This document shows positions 13,401 to 27,309 of a DNA stretch of 64,000 nt, piece after piece. The stretch comes from Dipylidium caninum (lineage: Eukaryota > Platyhelminthes > Cestoda > Cyclophyllidea > Dipylidiidae), in assembly GCA_017562135.1 (NCBI GenBank), contig QEYB01000801.1, positions 186,001 to 250,000 of the forward strand, given 5' to 3'. Each line of letters opens with the position of its first letter. Position 1 is the stretch's first letter. The position numbers and the translations under genes are program-made. The notes below the pieces were generated by a model. It made no database searches. It had not been told where the DNA came from and saw only the letters and a list, made by a program, of their open reading frames with translations.

Positions 13401-16400
13401 CTTTCTGATCTCTTAAATTACCACCTAAATTCCTTTCCATTCTAGATCGACGATAATGAAGCTTCAAATTCCGCCGGGAGTGAACCTAATGCCACTTTCA
13501 TGAGAAAATCAGATAATCATCCCACTTCAGATTATCACCAAATGATGGGATATAGAAAAGTTTTTTCGTGCAAATGTCCGACAAATTGTGAGTTTTCAAG
13601 ATTTGATAGGTGACGATAAAGCTTGAAAAAAGGCGACGCCTCACCGCGGCTCCGAGGGAAGGACTTTCAATCTAACGGCTAAAATACCCACGAAGGAGAG
13701 TTCAAGCAAACCACCGGTCTCCAAATCCCTCTCGTACGTGCACCAGTTTTCTCGATTTAAAGACCACTCAGAAAGGCCTGAACAATTTGCTTGATCCTTC
13801 ATCAGGCCTAATTCTGCCCCTTCGCCCTTATTCACTCTAAATTTAAGTGGAAGGCACGTACAAAAAAGCGTGAAAAAGTCTGAAAACCCGCATTGCCCGA
13901 GTGCATGTCCTAAACTTGTAGTCATAACTAAGTCAGGCAAGCGTAAACACATGTGCTCCGAAGTATGGTGTGTGTTGGATGGATGCGTAAATAGGTAGAT
14001 GAAGTTTGTTATAAGGCTCTTGAGCATTTCATTGCAGTCGCATTGTGGCTGCTTAAAATAGCCGACCACGTTGAACCCGAATTTAAATGAAAAGTTAACT
14101 GCCCATTCCTGCGTCAACAGGCACCTCAATGTTGTTATTTTCGTCTTGAAGAGGCATAGTAACGGAAAGATTATCCGTTAATGTATATTTGTTCGGAACA
14201 CAAAGCCTCAGTTGGAATGCTATCGTCTTTAAACTATCCAAAGACGTAAGATGATGTGCCTTTTTCTCAAAAGTAGGTTATTGAGCTACGGGGTTTGTGT
14301 AGACAGGGGACTCACCATTAGACTGTCGGGTATATTCAGATTTGAGTATAAAGCAGCAACCATTTAAACTATGGTGGAAGGAAATTATACATGACAGCTG
14401 AGGGGTAAGATTAACCAAAACTTTTCAATGCGAGTAGCTAAATGAAATGTGGGGAAAGCGAGCTTCCAGGACAGAGAAAACTTGAATGTAAGTAAGGGTT
14501 TACAGTGTAGAGACTTTGCCTAGATACCTTCATGTAGGCGACCTTAGGTGATATAATGCTGGCAGCCAAGATGATTCCTTTTCTTTCCGGTTCCATATTA
14601 TTCGGACTCATAAAACGGGAAGGTACGCTGGAGGTATCATTTCCTCAATTTGTATTTTTGGACCGATACAAACATGCTAAGAGGGCATTGAGCATGGTCT
14701 TCCGAACTGGCGGATAGGCAAGTAGCAGACTCGTGGCATGTTAACCAACAGTTTAATAATTCTTTTTCCCGCGAGGGACTTCAGGCCTGATCATAAATGA
14801 GCAGCCCGCAAGACGGAAGATCTCAGATGAGACAAATATTGGGGTTAACCTAATTACGATTAAGTCTGTCCAAAAGAAAAACGTCTCAAGTTTCGGATTA
14901 ATCGGTGGGAAGGTTGAAGGCTATTAATAGCAATTGCGTCAAAAACCAATGTTTCAATACTTGTTGTCCATACAAGTAACTTGACCCATTTCAATAGCAC
15001 TGAGGCTAGAGGATTGCATGAACCCACTTATTATCTCATGATCAAACGTCAACCTGAACTCGTGACAAAAGGAACCGTTGTAACGAAACAATCGAATGAG
15101 TACCCATATTTCCAATGTCGTACTTAAGGATTATTTAGGACATTAGTCCAAATTCGGTTATGTAAATTTTGATTGGAACCTCTTTATCAGTTGCAGTTGA
15201 TGAAGGAAAGGAAAAGGAGAGCTTCTCTTATATAAAAACAATCACCCGCTAACATTCGTGGCAAAGTCCAACTAATCCACGGAATGACACCTATGACCCT
15301 AGAAAATTTTTCAACGTAATAAGCGGCAAGACATCATGTTTCCATAGCTCTCGAGCTGCTTTAGAGTCCTAAGTAAGAAAAGATACTGTGGGACTTCATT
15401 TATTAAGCAATGTCAACCCTTATCTGATCCAACTCACACGTGTAGAGTAAAAGTTGTAAGGTCTTTTTAAACAACCAAAGAGGTAACTCTTCCTTCTTTA
15501 GCAAGTAGTTCGCGGTACAGGAAAATGGTACTTATGATAAAGAGGTATCGAATGATGATATAACGCGATGATTAAGTGTCTAAGGCCTTGCAATAAGTCC
15601 AATTCTCCTCATCCTGACGACAAAAATGGCAGACGCCACATCGAGGCTCGGTGTAACGCAAGGTAATAATGCCTTCACACACACAAGTTTCTGATTTTAT
15701 AGTTACTCTATTACACCACCCTAAGTGGCTCTTGAAAATGTACCATCGGGGAAGAGAGATCAAATGACCTGAACTTTTATAAAAAGATTAAGAACAGCAA
15801 CGCATGCCCCTGCTACACACGACAGATTATGATGACCTCCAATTCTAAGGCCACCGCTTACGAGCTCTCGCTGGTGGTTGCATAGCCTGTGAAGGCGAAT
15901 AAAGAACAATGATGCTATCGGAATGTCACTTTTGTGAGCTTAGGTGGTGGCAGCCCCAACAACAGGTGTCTTCACAAGCTCGAGATTCTAATTCCCACAT
16001 TACCTCCCAACACGCATAAGGTTAGTGTCTCACCTCTCCATCTGCACTTTTATTACGAAGTTGCGTATAGATTTTATGCATTATGCCCCATAAATTGCCC
16101 GAGCCAACGGCAACTGAGCCCGGGTCTAAAGAGCAAACACCGTCCCAACTCTGTTCAAATACTTAGGAAGACTAAAGCACTGATCTACGAGATTGAAAGC
16201 GAGGGTGCGAGAAGGTGTGGAAAGAAAAGTGAAGTCGGCAAAGTGTCCATAGCCTCGATGTCCATCGATCTAGTGGAATCGGCAAAATTCTATACGCTCA
16301 AATGGACACTCTCAAAAGCTCATCGTCAAGAATCAAACAGTGGGATTTTGCCGAGGCCCTGTTATGCAATTAAACCTTGTCTAAAGTGTTAGGACTACTA

Positions 16401-19400
16401 GCAATCCTCTTTCTTTTTCAATCCTAAGTTTCATTTGCTCCATTAGAAATGATGAGACACTTCCATTCCCGCTCAACCAACACTTTCCATGAATAGAGGT
16501 ACCGCGATTAAAATTTCTCATACGGGGAATAGCCTATGCAAAGAAATAGCCAACTATTTTTTTCATGACTTCTTCTCACGACCTATTCAAATTATTAGGG
16601 CAATAAGAGAGTTGTAAACACCTCACAGATTGTGATGTCGAAGTGTGACAGTACTTGAAAGAGCAGATATAGAGGAAAGAGATATACTCTTTTCTAGTCG
16701 AAAGAAAATAAACTTTCCAGGTCGGTACCAAACTGTTTTATCGGTATTTCGTAATCATATCACGATGGCGCACAAGTAATCTTGAGAGGAAGTTTCACAC
16801 ACAGTGTGCAATTTAAACAAAACCCACTGGAAACAATTTAAGTTCCAATTCTACTTCTATTCCTCCTATTTTGTCTGTTAGTCAGGAAAGTTTAAACAAG
16901 CGGAAACCAAACGATTTATCTTCCATCATCTCCTCTCACAAAGTAGTAGCCATAATCATCGCCATCGTCTGAGCCACCAGACAGCTGGTTTTCTATCACA
17001 AGCATGGAGGTATCTCGTAGTGAGTGGCTAGTCCAACCAAAAGTCTAGCGGTACAAAACTGACTAAAGCACGGGAATTTTGACGTGAATAATCAATGTGT
17101 CCCTGGAATTTCGCGATCCGCAGTAAAACATTGGAGACAAGGAGGGCAGTTGCAATATCGAGTATTTTTTTCCCTTTGTACTTATGCGAAATGCCCTTAA
17201 CACTCTGACCCTCATACCTTTGATTTATATTACTGAAATGTGAGCCAGCTGAATGGCTTGGTTTACATGCGTCGACATGGCTTTTAGTGTTTGCTGCGCC
17301 TTCTCTGTCCTAGCCAATCTTGAAATCATAGACTAGGCTTTTGTGTGTTTGACTATAAAGGTTTTCGAATTCTAATTATTCCTAAGTCACCGAAATACTC
17401 TTTCCGTTACCCGATTTATCCGTGCCGACATCATCTCTACACGCCGTACCTTGACGTAATCTAAACTCCTTGTAAGACGACATCTATACTGCTATACTAA
17501 GTGCCATAATCTAGACACAAAAAAGAGGATTTTTGTAGAAGATCCACCCGGATGTTATTTATTTGTGAAACGGTCAACGATTACGCTTAACCACTGTGGA
17601 AACTAGGATTGAATGAAATTAAAAATTTCGATGGAAGAGACAATATGTTACGGTCCACGCTGGAACGCTCTAATAGACGAAGCGAGGTAAATTGTAGAAA
17701 AAACCGACAAAATCACGTATAAGCTGATGAAGGGCACAGGCAGGAGAATTGTCGTCTTATAGCCTGTAATGCTTACCGAGGGCTAACCGATCGCGTAAAA
17801 AAACGCACAAATGGGTAGGCGTGTGTATCTACAGTAACTAATTAGTCGAACTTACGTGTTTGTCGAATGAGAGCGGTGTGAGCACATAGAGGGCAGATTG
17901 GTTATGTAAGGGATTCGTCGAATAGCCTTTCCTCCCTGACTCCAAGCATCACTTAACGTAAGCAAGGAATCGCGCTCCAATAATTACAGACTGGTAAACA
18001 TTAGAGAACGGAAGTAGTATCAATTTCGATCGCTCCATTCGGCAAATTTGTCGACTTAAAAAGCAGTAGAAAGCAGAAGTTACGAGGTTCTTTACACATC
18101 ACAACCAAAATAACTTCGGCCGCCTTCTTTAAATCTCTCGCCTTATCTCCCCATTCTTCATCCTTCCGCCTTCACCTAACAAGGAATAGGCGCTATTCAT
18201 TCTTTCAGTAGAGAACTTTTAGAAAAATGCTCTTTTGGGGAATAATGACTAAGATGATCACAATGAGGTTGTACGGCGAGGATGTAATAACCCTGAAGTT
18301 GGCAGCATTTTCAACGGCATGCACTGGGGAATGCGATGTGCACCAAAGTACTTTGACTTAAGAAATGAAGCCAAAATAACGCACATGTAAATAAAGGCCG
18401 ACAACGCCTGTTTTCGTGCATACAGTCTGAGTGTAATAACACAGGAGAATGTACCGTCGCCCCCCCTCCCTCCCCCACCCCAATACCGCATATTCTGAGT
18501 TTGATAAACTAAATCAGCAAATGTCTGGCCCAATAAAATATTAGCATATTTACGAGTATTTCAAAACTATGAACAGGATAGCTTGGTGCCCACTCAACTG
18601 ATCGGATTTTTCTAAATTCCATTTCATTCAAATTTTATCAATCCCCTATGGGCTATTTATCAAGCAAACTATTCTAGACAAAATTAAAGGTAGTGTATAT
18701 CTGTGAATTTTTGCTTTAGTAAAGAATTACCTCAATGGGGAAAAGGGAGATAATGACATGAATAATAGTAGCTGACCTATGCGCACCTTTACATTTGCAT
18801 TTAGATGCGCAAAATCTGTCCATGCGTTGGACTAGTATTTGTCCATAAAGCCCAAACCCAACCACCTGACCGATGGCCTGCCAGATTGCTTGCGTTCGAG
18901 AAAGAACAAATATCCACCTTTTTGTCACTTGTTAAATGCTTACAACGGATCTCAAGATTAGCTCTAAAGTCTACTTAGCTATTCGACATAAATGTATTCA
19001 CCAAGTCCCGCTTATTACTCGCAACATACGTTGCTTGTCCAGACCATACTCTATATCTATGTTTTACAGATAAATACAGCTAGTTCGTGCAGACTTAGAG
19101 GAGGGTGTTAAAAATTACAAATTCAAATGGCAAGGGAAAGAATGGAGCGGAGAGTTATAACAGCAAATAAACAGATCAAGGAAAAACCCTACTCGGGAGC
19201 ACAACTAGGTAGAGAATTCCCACCTAATGTGAAGTTCACTCCTCAAAAGTTAAAATCGTAGAAGAAGCAGGAAAGAAGGGAAGTTGTAACACAAGCTCTA
19301 GCACACGTACATAGCGAGGTAAACAATATTAAAAAACTGCTGCATTACTAGTCATCTTCAAGGTATACAGTGGCTGTAAGAAGGTTTAGAGTAAGACATG

Positions 19401-21550
19401 CAGATGTCGGAAATCTTTTTGTAGTTTTATAACAAATTTACCATGCTATCTGCTTATAACACAAAGAAAATATTTTTTCAAAATTCATGAACATGGTTCA
19501 AAGTGATTAAGTAAAGTTACGTATGTGAAAAATGGTAATTAGGCTCCCATGAACAAACGAAAAACACCAAACGAACAGGGAAATAAGAGACGAACCTTAA
19601 GAATGACGGCACAAGAAGCCAAAAATCCCATATTGCATATGAAAATGAATATTGGGATGCTGCCTGTCATAACAACGTCCCTAGCTGGCGGTATAACTTA
19701 TTTTGTAGTTAAAAAACACTGTATTGGCAATAATTTGGAAACCAATAAGCTTGTTACATGCCCTAAGCATTTCTACAAGCTGCATACTGAGGACAGGAAA
19801 GGGGTTAGGAGCTTCAATTTGCGATAAAGTATGTGTTTATGGCATTAACTTACTTTTAACAACTCGATCATCCTCTGGTTTTTTCGACGAAGCGTTTGGC
19901 ATTTTAGTCCCCGAGTCGCCGTCTCAACGTGGGGATTGGTGTTTTTGAAATAAGTGGATTTATCATCGCGGGTTAGGTACTAATTTGTTAGTTGATATAA
20001 ACGTCAAGGTCATGCTGAAAATGTTGTTAGCTATAAATTAAAAACTTAACATTTGATTAGTTACATCACAACGCCTTTAGGGTTATATGCAGCGTGGTTG
20101 AAAAGATATGCAAAGTGTGTGTGCTTAGACCGTAATTACTCAAAGAATTAGTACAATTTGAGGAAATTAAGATTTTTATCTAAAGCTTGTGGCTCATTGC
20201 GTAAATAACATTATTGTCATCTGATAATCACAGTGAATGTGAGAAATTAGAAGCAAATATTGCTGCGAACATCCATTAACTTCCTCATAATTTTTCGTAC
20301 TGAAAATAGCCTCACCGGTAATACACAAGTCATGTCAGAGATAAAAAGTCATATTTGGTGTATAGTTCGTCCAATGGTGTACCTAAACATCACGTTATAA
20401 ACATTTTTTGCAACAATCCTTTTAAGAGCGTTAAACTACGATAATAATTGCTCTCCTCTGCGGCTTTGGGAACGGCATTTGCTCCTAGGATTTAAAATTT
20501 TACTTCTGCAACCTGCAGTTCTAACCCAGGGAAAGTTCATATCATGCTAAAAAATCGAGCAATAAGTGGACCACTGTGTTATTTTCTAAGCAAAAGTCGA
20601 AATATCAAAAAAAAATTTGTAGTGACTCTATCCCCTTTTGGATACGTCCCTTCAGGTTTACTAGCAGTAGGCTTTATTTCTGGTAAATTAACCTTAGGTT
20701 CTCATTGATTTTCCCATTTTCTCAACCCCTGTCTATAGTCTCACTTTCACGGTACTTATATTGACGCCTAAAGTACTTCTTCGTTTCACTGTTTCGTGGT
20801 CACTCGGGGACTAAATGTCCGCCAAATTGAAAATTAGTAGAGATTTCAGGAAAAATTAGTCGAACTGGATGGTATTATCTAGCATCATAACTTGTGGGCT
20901 TTTTTGACCAATTTAACTCACCAAGGGACGTTTTCTCTAGCCGATATAGTGTATAAATCTCTCTCCGCTTACCACCCTGCAGTTTATCTCTTCTCCTGCA
21001 CCACGCCGCAGACTTTGGTAAACACCTCCTTATCTGGGTCTCATAGAGTTTTCAAGTGAAATTCGCCTTTATCATTCGCACGAGAGGGCCATATTAATTA
21101 TAACAATTGAGTTTCACTACTAAAACGCTCATAGTAGACTGGTCTCATCTGTCCTACCGATTAACAAGCCCTGACAGTGCGGTGATAACCCACCAATTAC
21201 CGTTAGCGCAATCCTCAAAATTTGTGAAATTTATTTCTATTCTTCCATAATTTGACATACCCATCACCAAGTATTTGTTAAACGAGACCATGTCAATCTC
21301 CCTTGACATATCAATCACTATTGTAACATGACTAGTATAATGATCTATTAGTTGTCCTGCTGCCTGGAACTTTACCCAATAACTCCCCTCTCTGAACTAC
21401 TACACCGCATTCATGTGGTTCTATTACAGGTGTAAATCTTTCATCTCTCATCACTTTCAAGTCAACTCCGCGGCTTGACTTACAAGTTGCTTGTATCAAA
21501 AAAAGATGAATAATCAATTTAACTTGTTTTAGGGATATATGGGGCTCTAA
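7409..21550. other. 14 kb without a supportable gene
   Basis: No exon, RNA gene or mobile element could be supported here. The longest open frames (12103-12636 plus, 13641-14129 minus, 15934-16392 plus) have no recognisable domain, no homologous motif and an amino-acid make-up like translated noncoding DNA. The first calcineurin exon (minus strand) may lie here but was not identified. There is a short C-rich run near 18461-18482. The sequence is AT-rich throughout. Confidence 0.5.
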
Positions 21551-21599
21551 GTGTGACTGCAAAAAAAAAAACTTCCCCCCAAATGAGTCGAACGATCCT

Positions 21600-22178
21600 C
21601 AATCTCTGGCACGCCGAAGCGTCCCCACACGTACGCATGCGTGCCCAACCAAACACATCCGTTGCCGCGACAACGCTCACATACGCACTTTCACGCACGT
21701 GTACATGCCTACGAAACCCTCATTTCCCTGCCTTTCTTCCCACTCGGCCAATATTACTGGAGCTTCGCGTATTGAACGCCTATGAAACAGCCAATCATAC
21801 AAAACAGAAGACGCGCACGTATGCAGCTTTGCGTACAAGCAGACTGCCTGGTGTTCTGTAGTGCGTACTATTATGGGGATAAAGCGAGCGGAGAGGTCCA
21901 CGCAAGCAGCCAGTTAGGCCGTGGGGGGTTTTTTCTGCTTGTCCCTACCAGGCGTGATATACCTAGCGAGCTAACGAACGAGTGCATAAGAGAAAGCGAG
22001 CGAGAGGGCGAGCAAGCGGGAGAGCCAGGACTTGAGAAAACAAGCGATTGGGCTAGCGAGAAAGCTAGAAAGTAATCCAAGTGCCATACAGATTTTCGGA
22101 ATTATTTTCCACCACCACTACTCAACATCATTAGCCGCAACTTTTTAACTTTTCCTCGCTTTCGCCTCCGCCATCATC
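21600..22178 (+). promoter_or_regulatory. CpG-rich promoter/5' UTR candidate of G-alpha-o copy 1
   Basis: Base composition changes abruptly about 580 bp before the start codon of Gao copy 1. There are many CpG dinucleotides (runs such as cacgtacgcatgcgtgcc near 21628), then a purine-rich stretch with repeated gcgag units (about 21967-22070), then a C/T-rich leader directly before the ATG. This contrasts with the AT-rich sequence on the left. No TATA box in a suitable place was seen. It is read as promoter plus 5' UTR from position and composition only. Copy 2 lacks a comparable island. Confidence 0.35.
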
Positions 22179-25100
22179 ATGGGATGTACATTATCGAAAG
22201 AGGAGCGCGACGCCTTAGAGCAGAGTCGTAATATCGACAAAAAGCTCAAGGAGGATGGTATGCAAGCTGCTAAGGATGTTAAACTTCTCCTTCTCGGTAA
22301 GTCAAATCCAACAATGGCTTTGGTTTACATCAAATATTTTTGGTCAAACAGTAGACTTGTAATTGTTTTTTCTTCCCTGGTTTGGTTTTCCTTCACTTTG
22401 GAATTCTTCATTCCTGTCTGTAAGTTTAGTCCAAAGTCACACCCATCTCAACTTGTCCGAAGCATCCCTTTCAACCATCCGTAGTTATTACCTCATTTTC
22501 TACGTACCTGCATGGAGAACATCTTGGCGACTACTTCCGACGAAAATTGTGGTCATCAAGGCATTATACCTTCAAATGTCAGGAGAGGTGAAGAGTTTAT
22601 GCCAGATGAGTCATGGCATCGCAGACTGTTCCCAGCCCTCTCGTAGTCAGCTTAAGAAATAGGAAAATAAAATCGTATTCTTATGTTCTTAAACGCAAGC
22701 GGGTTTGACGCAAATCCTCCTCCCATCAAATAATATGAAGACGCACAAGTGGAGCTCTACTGTATAATTATTGTCTCAATGCACTATCCTAGCCTCGATT
22801 GCCACAATTAAATTCGCGAAGACAATAGTTGGATCCTTCTTCTCCAACTGTGACTTCGACTTCTTCACCTTCAGACCGCCCAATTAAAAATAGTCATTTT
22901 TGTGGCATGCAATTGCCAGATGACAAGTTATTCACAGCTGCCTCACCCAGTGTGATTAATCGCCCCGTTGGAGCGTACAATACAACAACCTCTTTTACAT
23001 CCCTGAAGGATGAAAAACTTTGCTGCCTCTCAGGGGTACCTCATTTTGCCCTACATTTTTTGCATTATTTCAGGTGCCGGAGAGTCGGGCAAAAGCACAA
23101 TTGTGAAGCAGATGAAGTGAGTCCCCGTCCTCGCGATCTACTACCCTCCTTTCCTCAGCTCACCCCCATTGTGTGTACTTTTTCATTTCATCCCTGTACG
23201 TGTGTACCTATGCGTGTATGTTTGTGTGTGTCATGCTCGTATATTAGTGTGTGTATTTCCCTGTTGACCCATCCTCCCACGTTAATCGTCGAAGTATGCG
23301 AAGTTAGCAAAAGCCTTAATGTACGTGCAAGCGACCCGAGAAGATTAATTGCCGAGATACATTGCATTAAATGCAGTGAAAAAGGGAATAGTAGGTGGTT
23401 GGACGAGTGACATCAATTTGAAGGTCCTCCGATGTTTCCCCTTCTATTTGGTTTGGTGGTGCTATTCGCTGATTCTCCACGCCACCCCTGCAATATGTGA
23501 AAAATGAAGGGATATGGCTCTCTTAAGGTAAGCTCAACCCTCTCAAATGGCGAGTTGAAAGCGGATTTATCTTCTGCATGGTAACTTCACACTCGTATAT
23601 GAATGTATGAATAATCTTACCTAAAATTAATGCGCATATCTATGAAGAAATGGGTTCACGTCCAAAAGGTTCTCATTGGCCTTTTCTGTAGAACTTAATA
23701 AAATACTACCATTTGAACAGGTTAGACGTGTGTTAGAGAAACATGCAATTGGAAGTCTGTAGTAAGGCAGTAGACTCTAAGTATTTACCTCCTTTTCCTG
23801 AAGAAAAGTGTGCATTGCAACTAGCAGCGGCTATTATCTCAACCAACCTCGTTTATACGAGTCACACTTTTTTAAAATGTGTTGTATGTGCGCTAGAAGG
23901 AGACGAAAGATGTTAATAATAATGAGTGACGAAGACATCTCTCTCAGGAAGGAGACATTCGGGCTACGGAAAAGTGAATCGTTAGACACTTTTCCGTGAT
24001 CTCTTCGGAGAATACACCCTTGGCAGGTGGGAAAAGCCACAAAATGACGTGACCATAAAGTTCCGCGATACGCTAAATGGCTTGTGGTGGCCGTTTTCGT
24101 TCATAAAGCAATTCATCAATCTGTTGTCGTTAATGAATATTCGAGTCGTGCTACTGTAAAAGAATTAGTTTTACTGGTCACATAGTGACTTCCGACGATG
24201 GGCATTAGATGACTTCTCGACACTGACATCTAATACGTTATCCCTTTTTTTCATACTATGAGGACACTTAACGGATTCTTTCTCCTCTGGCCGCTTTCTG
24301 ATGGAAAGGGATATGATTGAGGAATTTATTGGAGTTAGGCGTCACAGATGGTTCCTGAGAGCCCATAACTCCCGTGCACAAAGCCCCTAATGCTAATACG
24401 TCTAAGTCCACCTATGCATTAGGCATCAGCCTCGTCCTCGAATCGTTAACTTCCTTCGGTAAATTTTGGAGTTTAAAAATTCTCTGAAATCGAGGAGGAA
24501 TCTAAAAATTTGAAAGCCCTTATAACCCCCGCCCACGTGAGCAAAGGCCATCACTACCAGGAGGTGCGATCACTTTTAGTCAGGTGAAGTCTAATGTATC
24601 GACATTTAATCGCCTAATAATGTAACCTCGAGAACCGCCATCATTTCTATCAACTTATTAAAGTGAACAGAGTAGTCATTCAAGGGAACACTTTAATTAA
24701 GAAGAAGCCTCTAAAACGAGTGTACATCCACTTAGGCTCTCAGACCCTTTATCCCCTGCAATTGGTCATTGGTGTACCGACTGAGGCAGCCTTTATTAAC
24801 TTAACACTTTCACCCCTCGCCAAATCTGTGTTGAATTTATTGCTCCACTATATGGTGTACGTATGGACAACAATGCTACATACTGCCACGATGTAACAAA
24901 ATGGCATATGGGGATGGCCTTTCGTGGGAGTCCCCAGTACCATCCGCTAGACTTGCATCGAGGTGATGACTTTACCCTTCTCCCTATCTTTAAGGATCAT
25001 CCACGAGGGTGGTTTCACTCAGGAGGACAATAAACAACACAAGCCCGTCGTATACAGCAATACCATTCAGTCTATGGCAGCCATCTTGCGGGCAATGAAC

Positions 25101-26854
25101 ACACTCGGCATTCCATTCGGCGATCCAGTACAATGTGTAAGACTTTCCCTATCAGCTTATCTGTGATATTTTGATCGAGGACGAAGAGGCTGTGTAGTGT
25201 GGTTTATAAAAAACACATCGAAACCAATTGGAAATTGTGTTTTTCCAGCCTGAGGACGCACGAGTTGTGAGTGATGTGATTCAGGCAATGCAAGATACGG
25301 AACCTTTCTCTGAGGAACTCCTGGAAGCCATGAAGCGTCTCTGGGCTGACCCGGGGGTCCAACAGTGCTTTGTGCGATCCAATGAGTACCAGCTCAACGA
25401 CTCCGCAAAGTAGTGAGTTAAAGCACCACCAGTAACAGCTAGTATAGTAGGTCGTAAGCGTGGAATTGGACAACATTAAAACTCATTTTGTGGTCTTGAA
25501 GTTTCCTTGATGATTTGGACCGGTTGGGAGCAAAGGACTACCGTCCAACCGAACAGGATATCCTCCGAACCCGAGTTAAAACCACGGGTATCGTCGAAGT
25601 GCATTTCCAATTCAAGAACATGAATTTCAAGTAAACTTCCACTATCCTAACCCCCAGGTAGGGTCTTATGAGAGGCTAAATTCAAGGGTCTTTACTTTGA
25701 CTTATAGACTGTTTGATGTGGGCGGTCAGCGCTCAGAGCGAAAGAAGTGGATCCACTGTTTCGAGGACGTCACGGCGATCATCTTCTGCGTGGCCATGAG
25801 CGAGTATGACCAGGTCTTGCACGAGGATGAAACCACAAATCGGATGCAAGAGTCGCTGAAACTCTTCGACTCAATCTGCAACAACAAGTGGTTCACCGAC
25901 ACCAGCATCATTCTCTTTCTCAACAAAAAGGACCTCTTCGCGGAGAAAATCAAACGCTCGCCTCTCACAGTCTGCTTCCCCGAGTATCCCGGTGCGTTTT
26001 CACTCGACTCCCCTCTCCCCACTTTCCTTCCTTTTCCCCCATTAGTCATAGTGGCGGCTATCAGTGCATTCGCCTGTGAGCTCGACTTTGCCGCTGACTG
26101 ACATGCATTCTCGAGTGGGTTAGAGACAACAGAGTAGGCATTTGATGGTGTGCAGTGAAGACGACATATTGGGCGTTGGGGCTAGAAGACTTGGGAAGGC
26201 GATTGAGGGCGGAGGTTTTAGTTACGTATCAGAGCACGACATTCTTCACTACGTGGGCGTGGGACGCCATTTGAGTCGGCGATTGTGCGTTTGCTTATAG
26301 TCTAAAATAGCTTTGATGTTGCGACTTATGGTTAAGAAGTGCACTTCGAGAGGAAGAGAGATAGGAAGTGTTTTTTTGAAAAGTGTCTCGTTAGTCAATG
26401 CGTTCCATGGTTACTGTGTGTGGTGGATTAAGGCATTTCTTATTTAACCTTTATCTACAAATCTTAGATTTAGTTGACTGTTCATGGTATCAACGATTTC
26501 TGCTATCATCTTTTTCCACTTTTTCCTTCTCAACGCATAGGGATCCTCCTTTAAGTGCCTTTGACTGAAATCCTAGACTTATCATTTTCAGAGCAAGTCG
26601 TTTGCAATTTACGCGAATGTGCCACACCTAAACAGAGGGCTTTGCCATATATATATACGATTTTAGGTAAACAAACGTACGAGGAGGCAGCAATCTACAT
26701 TCAGGCCTCCTTTGAAGCGAAGAACCGGTCTCAGAACAAGGAAATCTATTGCCATCAGACGTGTGCCACGGACACCAACAACATTCAGTTCGTCTTTGAT
26801 GCCGTCACAGACGTAATTATCGCCAACAATCTGAGGGGCTGTGGCCTTTACTAG
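22179..26854 (+). CDS. GNAO: Heterotrimeric G protein alpha-o subunit, copy 1 (7 exons, 355 aa)
   Basis: This GTP-binding alpha subunit couples receptors to effectors at the plasma membrane. Exons: 22179-22296, 23074-23116, 24995-25136, 25249-25412, 25502-25630, 25708-25991, 26667-26854; the lengths sum to 1068 nt and every phase joins. Visible features: MGC start (myristoyl Gly2, palmitoyl Cys3), P-loop GAGESGKST (40-48), switch I Arg180 in RTRVKTTG, switch II DVGGQ with catalytic Gln206, NKKD (271-274), TCAT near 325 and the C-terminus NNLRGCGLY. Cys352 is at the ADP-ribosylation position. The C-terminus and [10 protein letters not shown] start match Go rather than Gi, Gq or Gs; human Gao is 354 residues. 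The extra residue is at the exon 3/4 junction (near 102). All GTPase residues are intact, so it should be functional. Donors are gtaagt, gtgagt, gtaaga, gtgagt, gtaaac and gtgcgt. Exon 6 is shared almost unchanged with copy 2. Confidence 0.95.
25708..26345 (+). repeat. Near-identical block shared with 37999-38632 (copy 1 member)
   Basis: Exon 6 (284 bp) reads the same in both Gao genes. About 270 bp of the following intron match with only a few substitutions and one small indel, and similarity then fades over a further 80 bp. The left edge falls at the splice acceptor, since the preceding introns differ. The block is a direct repeat with about 12.3 kb between copies. Gene conversion is the simplest reading. 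Confidence 0.85.
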
Positions 26855-27309
26855 CAGACGGCGCGACTAAGGGTGGCAAGGTAGGCCACTTGCGGTCCTC
26901 TCACCCTGTCCCGTGTGGTTCCGAAGACCTCAAATTCCTTCTCTTCCCAATACCCTGCCGCCCTTGATAATAGCTTTGTGGTGTTACCTCTGTTAGTTTG
27001 ACTACTTTTCCTTTTTTCCTTTTCCTCCTCCTCCGTTCCTTAACATACCCTGTCTCCGCCCCATCCCCTTCCACCACTCCACCTTATCTCCTCTGCCCGT
27101 GTATGTGCTTGCACTTAGCTAACTTCACTTGTGCGCGCTACCTTCCCTTCCAACTCTGTATCTGTTTCCCTTCTCCTCTTCATCTTTCTCCCCTGTCAAC
27201 CGTTATCCTTGAGTTCCTCCTCTGTTTAGCGCCCTCTTAATTTAAACCTTGACGCCTCTGGTTTTGAGATGATGAAGATGTTTGGACGATTACAAAGGAG
27301 GTAAATAAA
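26855..27309 (+). other. Probable 3' UTR of G-alpha-o copy 1
   Basis: About 450 bp of pyrimidine-rich sequence follow the stop codon and end at the first AATAAA. No protein-coding feature is supported in it, although an 80-codon open frame crosses it by virtue of its C/T richness. Confidence 0.5.
27304..27309 (+). terminator. Polyadenylation signal candidate (AATAAA)
   Basis: This is the first canonical AATAAA after the Gao copy 1 stop, 450 bp downstream. It fits a normal 3' UTR length; there is no direct evidence of cleavage. Confidence 0.45.

Noticed and set aside
13641..14129. 162-codon open frame on the minus strand
   Set aside because: No motif recognised; amino-acid make-up looks like translated noncoding DNA. 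Not tied to the calcineurin gene by phase or similarity.
15572..15763. Short minus-strand frame with several Cys and CxxC spacings, resembling a zinc finger
   Set aside because: Spacing fits no specific finger class, and there is no flanking domain or splice evidence; chance is more likely.
15934..16392. 152-codon open frame on the plus strand
   Set aside because: No family similarity seen, no ATG at the start and no gene context.
22829..23410. Long open frame spanning intron 1 and exon 2 of Gao copy 1
   Set aside because: Exon 2 is read in another frame by the P-loop; this frame gives no known protein and ignores clear splice sites.
25726..26049. Minus-strand open frame opposite exon 6 of Gao (repeated at 38017-38313)
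   Set aside because: It is the antisense of a conserved exon. Its presence in both copies only reflects the shared block.
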